Below are positions 20,102-21,695 of a DNA stretch of 21,695 nt, piece by piece. A model generated the notes under the pieces. That model saw nothing but the letters and a program-made list of their open reading frames with translations, did not search any database and was not told where the DNA came from. Numbering within the stretch: position 1 is the first letter of the stretch; every line of letters starts with the position of its first letter. Both the position numbers and the translations under genes were made by a program. Source of the DNA: Lunasporangiospora selenospora (lineage: Eukaryota > Mortierellomycota > Mortierellomycetes > Mortierellales > Mortierellaceae); assembly GCA_015680635.1 (NCBI GenBank), contig JAABOA010000169.1, positions 1 to 21,695 on the forward strand, written 5' to 3'.

Positions 20102-20374
20102 GCAGGACCAAGACGACAAAGGAAGTCTTGAGCCCATCATCCGAGTCGGCAACCCCTACACTGTGTAATCTCCCTTTCTTGAATTCCACCCACGTACTAC
20201 GGAAAATAAAGAAAATCTACCTAGATAACCCTCTCATGGCTGACTCTGGACCTACATCTTTCTTTTACGAGCATTGCGACGACGCAAGAATAAAAGGGAG
20301 GAGAGATCGGGCAGTAAAGGGGGTCGCTGGCTCGGATAATGGACTCAAGACTTTCTTTGTCGTCTTAGTACTGC
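20102..20374. repeat. Imperfect inverted repeat, arms of about 90 bp
   Basis: The left arm (about 20102-20190) and right arm (about 20374-20285, reverse complement) share GCAG, then AAGACGACAAAG, AGTCTTGAG and ATCCGAG with scattered, mostly transitional, differences. Similarity fades toward the centre, and the spacer is about 95 bp. In the left arm, GACCAAGACGACAAAGG after an acceptor-like CTCTGCAG reads DQDDKGSLEPIIRVGNPYTV and stops at 20168. The right arm reads DDKESLESIIRASDP in the same frame but has a TAA at its start. The arms may be copies of a terminal exon placed head to head, or ends of a small element. A transcript through both would fold into a long hairpin. Confidence 0.7.
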
Positions 20375-20749
20375 ATATCACCATTTAGTAAGGTTGAGCA
20401 GGTAGTGGTGATGTCTCAGCCTCATTTGTCCCGAATCATTGCCATCGGATGGCATGGCTCGTTAGTTATGCGTGAAGTTACATCAAGATAAATAGGTAAT
20501 AGCAGGATCACTTGGGAACAATTGACATACATAATATGCTTTTTTTGAAACTTGCAGTGGTTTTGAGTAGGCTCTATTCCACCCAGTTAGAAGTTGAATC
20601 CAGGGTGATCCGACTCGAGTGGATAGAACAATTGTGTAAAATGATTGTCTTCGATATATTGGTCAGCCTTGGTAGTATGGACCACGAGAAGTGAAGATCA
20701 TTGTGGAAGAAGACCCTTCCTTTCTCGGATTTTGTACCAGAGTACATAC

Positions 20750-21317
20750 CAGGGGAGTGATTATCCAGATCCCTCAGCGTCTGAGTCTTGTACTCTTCCA
20801 TTGATGCGAATGCCTTTGTCCTTGGTGTTTCTCTCATAAAAAATTGGCTGCTGTCGAATGTGTCCTCTGGATCTGAGCTTCCAACACTCAGATCCTCATT
20901 TATCATATCACTGCTACTACCTTCTTGATTGATTTGGAAGATCAGGCTATCATGGCTATTATGTTTGTCGTTGCCATTATCCGCGAATTGGCCAGCAGTT
21001 TTGGCACCGACTCCACGACTCTTGTACACTATTTTAGACAGACAGTTACGATTTTAATACAGCACGTTTTTGGTTCCTTTAAAGTTTGGTTCCTTGATCT
21101 TTGTGGTTGGAGATTCACTCGTGAACATTATTATTCTAGTTTAACGCATGCCCGTGCGATGGCTTTTTTAATGCAGGCCCGTGCGATGGAATCCTAGGCG
21201 AAGAGCTCTGCAATCAGAAATGTTCATTCGAATCCCTTCCCCCTTTTTCCATCCTGAGGCAGACTAGTGTTCAGTCTATTTTGTTGTCCTCCCCCACGCC
21301 TTTCCAACGGGCTCACC
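20750..21317 (-). CDS. Unrecognised gene fragment (internal exons)
   Basis: The exon 21028-20750 is open for 92 codons between an acceptor-like AAAATAG and a strong donor (GTATGT at 20749). It encodes a hydrophilic, Ser/Asp/Asn-rich segment containing AKTAGQFADNGNDKHNSHDS, SVGSSDPEDTFDSSQFF and RTKAFASMEEYKTQTLRDLD. An upstream exon ending at 21317 (FLHLRRGTTSREETIAG, donor GTGAGC) joins it in correct phase across 288 nt. Downstream, a possible acceptor (GGAATAG near 20570) opens a further in-frame stretch. No domain is recognisable and neither the start nor the stop is established. Composition and two well-formed splice sites favour a real exon, but the gene could be decayed. Confidence 0.35.
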
Positions 21318-21695
21318 TGCTATTGTTTCCTCGCGAGACGTCGTGCCTCTTCGCAAATGCAGAAAACTATGGACCCTCAATCCTTGTTTATTACGTTGCA
21401 CTTCCCATATCACCTCGAATACCTGAATCTCAATAAAACTGACAAAATTGTGAGCAATGGATGTCACTACCTTCTCCGTTTCAGAGAATCACAACAGTTG
21501 TTGACTCCAGTGCCTACATGGCTATTTTGGCGGAAATAGCGTGTTTTAAAAAACAATAAAAAATTGCCGACTCTTATTCGCTCTCTTTCTCTCGAGACGA
21601 TTATATAGATAAAACAGATCAACAACTGGACAGGATACATAATCTTTTTTTTTGATTTAGCTTCCAAATGTTCTCACCCTGCCAAACCACCAAGG
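21318..21695. other. Right end of window, no supported gene
   Basis: Short open frames on both strands lack motifs. The minus-strand upstream exon of the preceding fragment may extend into 21318-21390. Beyond about 21540 the sequence is AT-rich with T and A runs. Confidence 0.35.

Noticed and set aside
1-21695. tRNA, rRNA, CRISPR, insertion sequence or viral gene
   Set aside because: No cloverleaf, conserved rRNA block, direct-repeat/spacer pattern or transposase motif was recognised on either strand.

Overview
The window looks like nuclear DNA of a filamentous, early-diverging fungus, most likely a Mortierella-type (Mortierellomycota) genome. This is an inference. It rests on many short GT-AG introns in conserved eukaryotic genes, a fungal-type mitochondrial processing peptidase and Cdc23/APC8, a Ser/Thr/Pro-rich membrane protein, small secreted proteins, and wide AT-rich gaps. 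There are no prokaryotic signals, tRNA or rRNA genes, or CRISPR arrays that I could see.

Left part (1-10.8 kb): gene-dense and conserved. In order: the 5' half of CDC23/APC8 (minus strand, cut by the left edge); the alpha subunit of mitochondrial processing peptidase (minus, two exons); divergent from it, a ten-exon SKI8/WDR61 WD40 gene (plus) whose first exon is probably a bare ATG; then a lineage-restricted gene (plus) for a four-helix membrane protein with a very long disordered tail and an acidic C-terminus. These genes share no obvious pathway: cell-cycle ubiquitin ligase, mitochondrial import, and mRNA surveillance/transcription.

Middle (10.8-16 kb): mostly non-coding. It holds a 21-bp tandem repeat, a C-rich tract, and one sharply defined gene: a small secreted eight-cysteine protein with a TATA box, a palindrome upstream of the TATA box, an intron in the 5' leader and a downstream AATAAA.

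Right part (16-21.7 kb): accessory in character. The minus strand holds coding-like exons that can be spliced in frame but that I do not recognise: a short gene ending near 16.17 kb, a degenerate gene fragment at 17.2-17.75 kb, and an exon pair at 20.75-21.3 kb. The most unusual structure is at 18.78-19.84 kb. An exon for a near-perfect signal peptide (but with ATT where ATG is expected) is followed by an array of about 130-bp repeats. Each repeat looks like an intron (GTAAGA... pyrimidine-rich, AG-poor ...ATAG), and successive units are separated by only 3 nt. This reads as a micro-exon gene for a tiny secreted peptide, or as the decaying remains of one. A 90-bp inverted repeat lies at 20.1-20.4 kb.

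All exon models were built by eye from splice consensus and frame continuity. No database search or transcript data was available.
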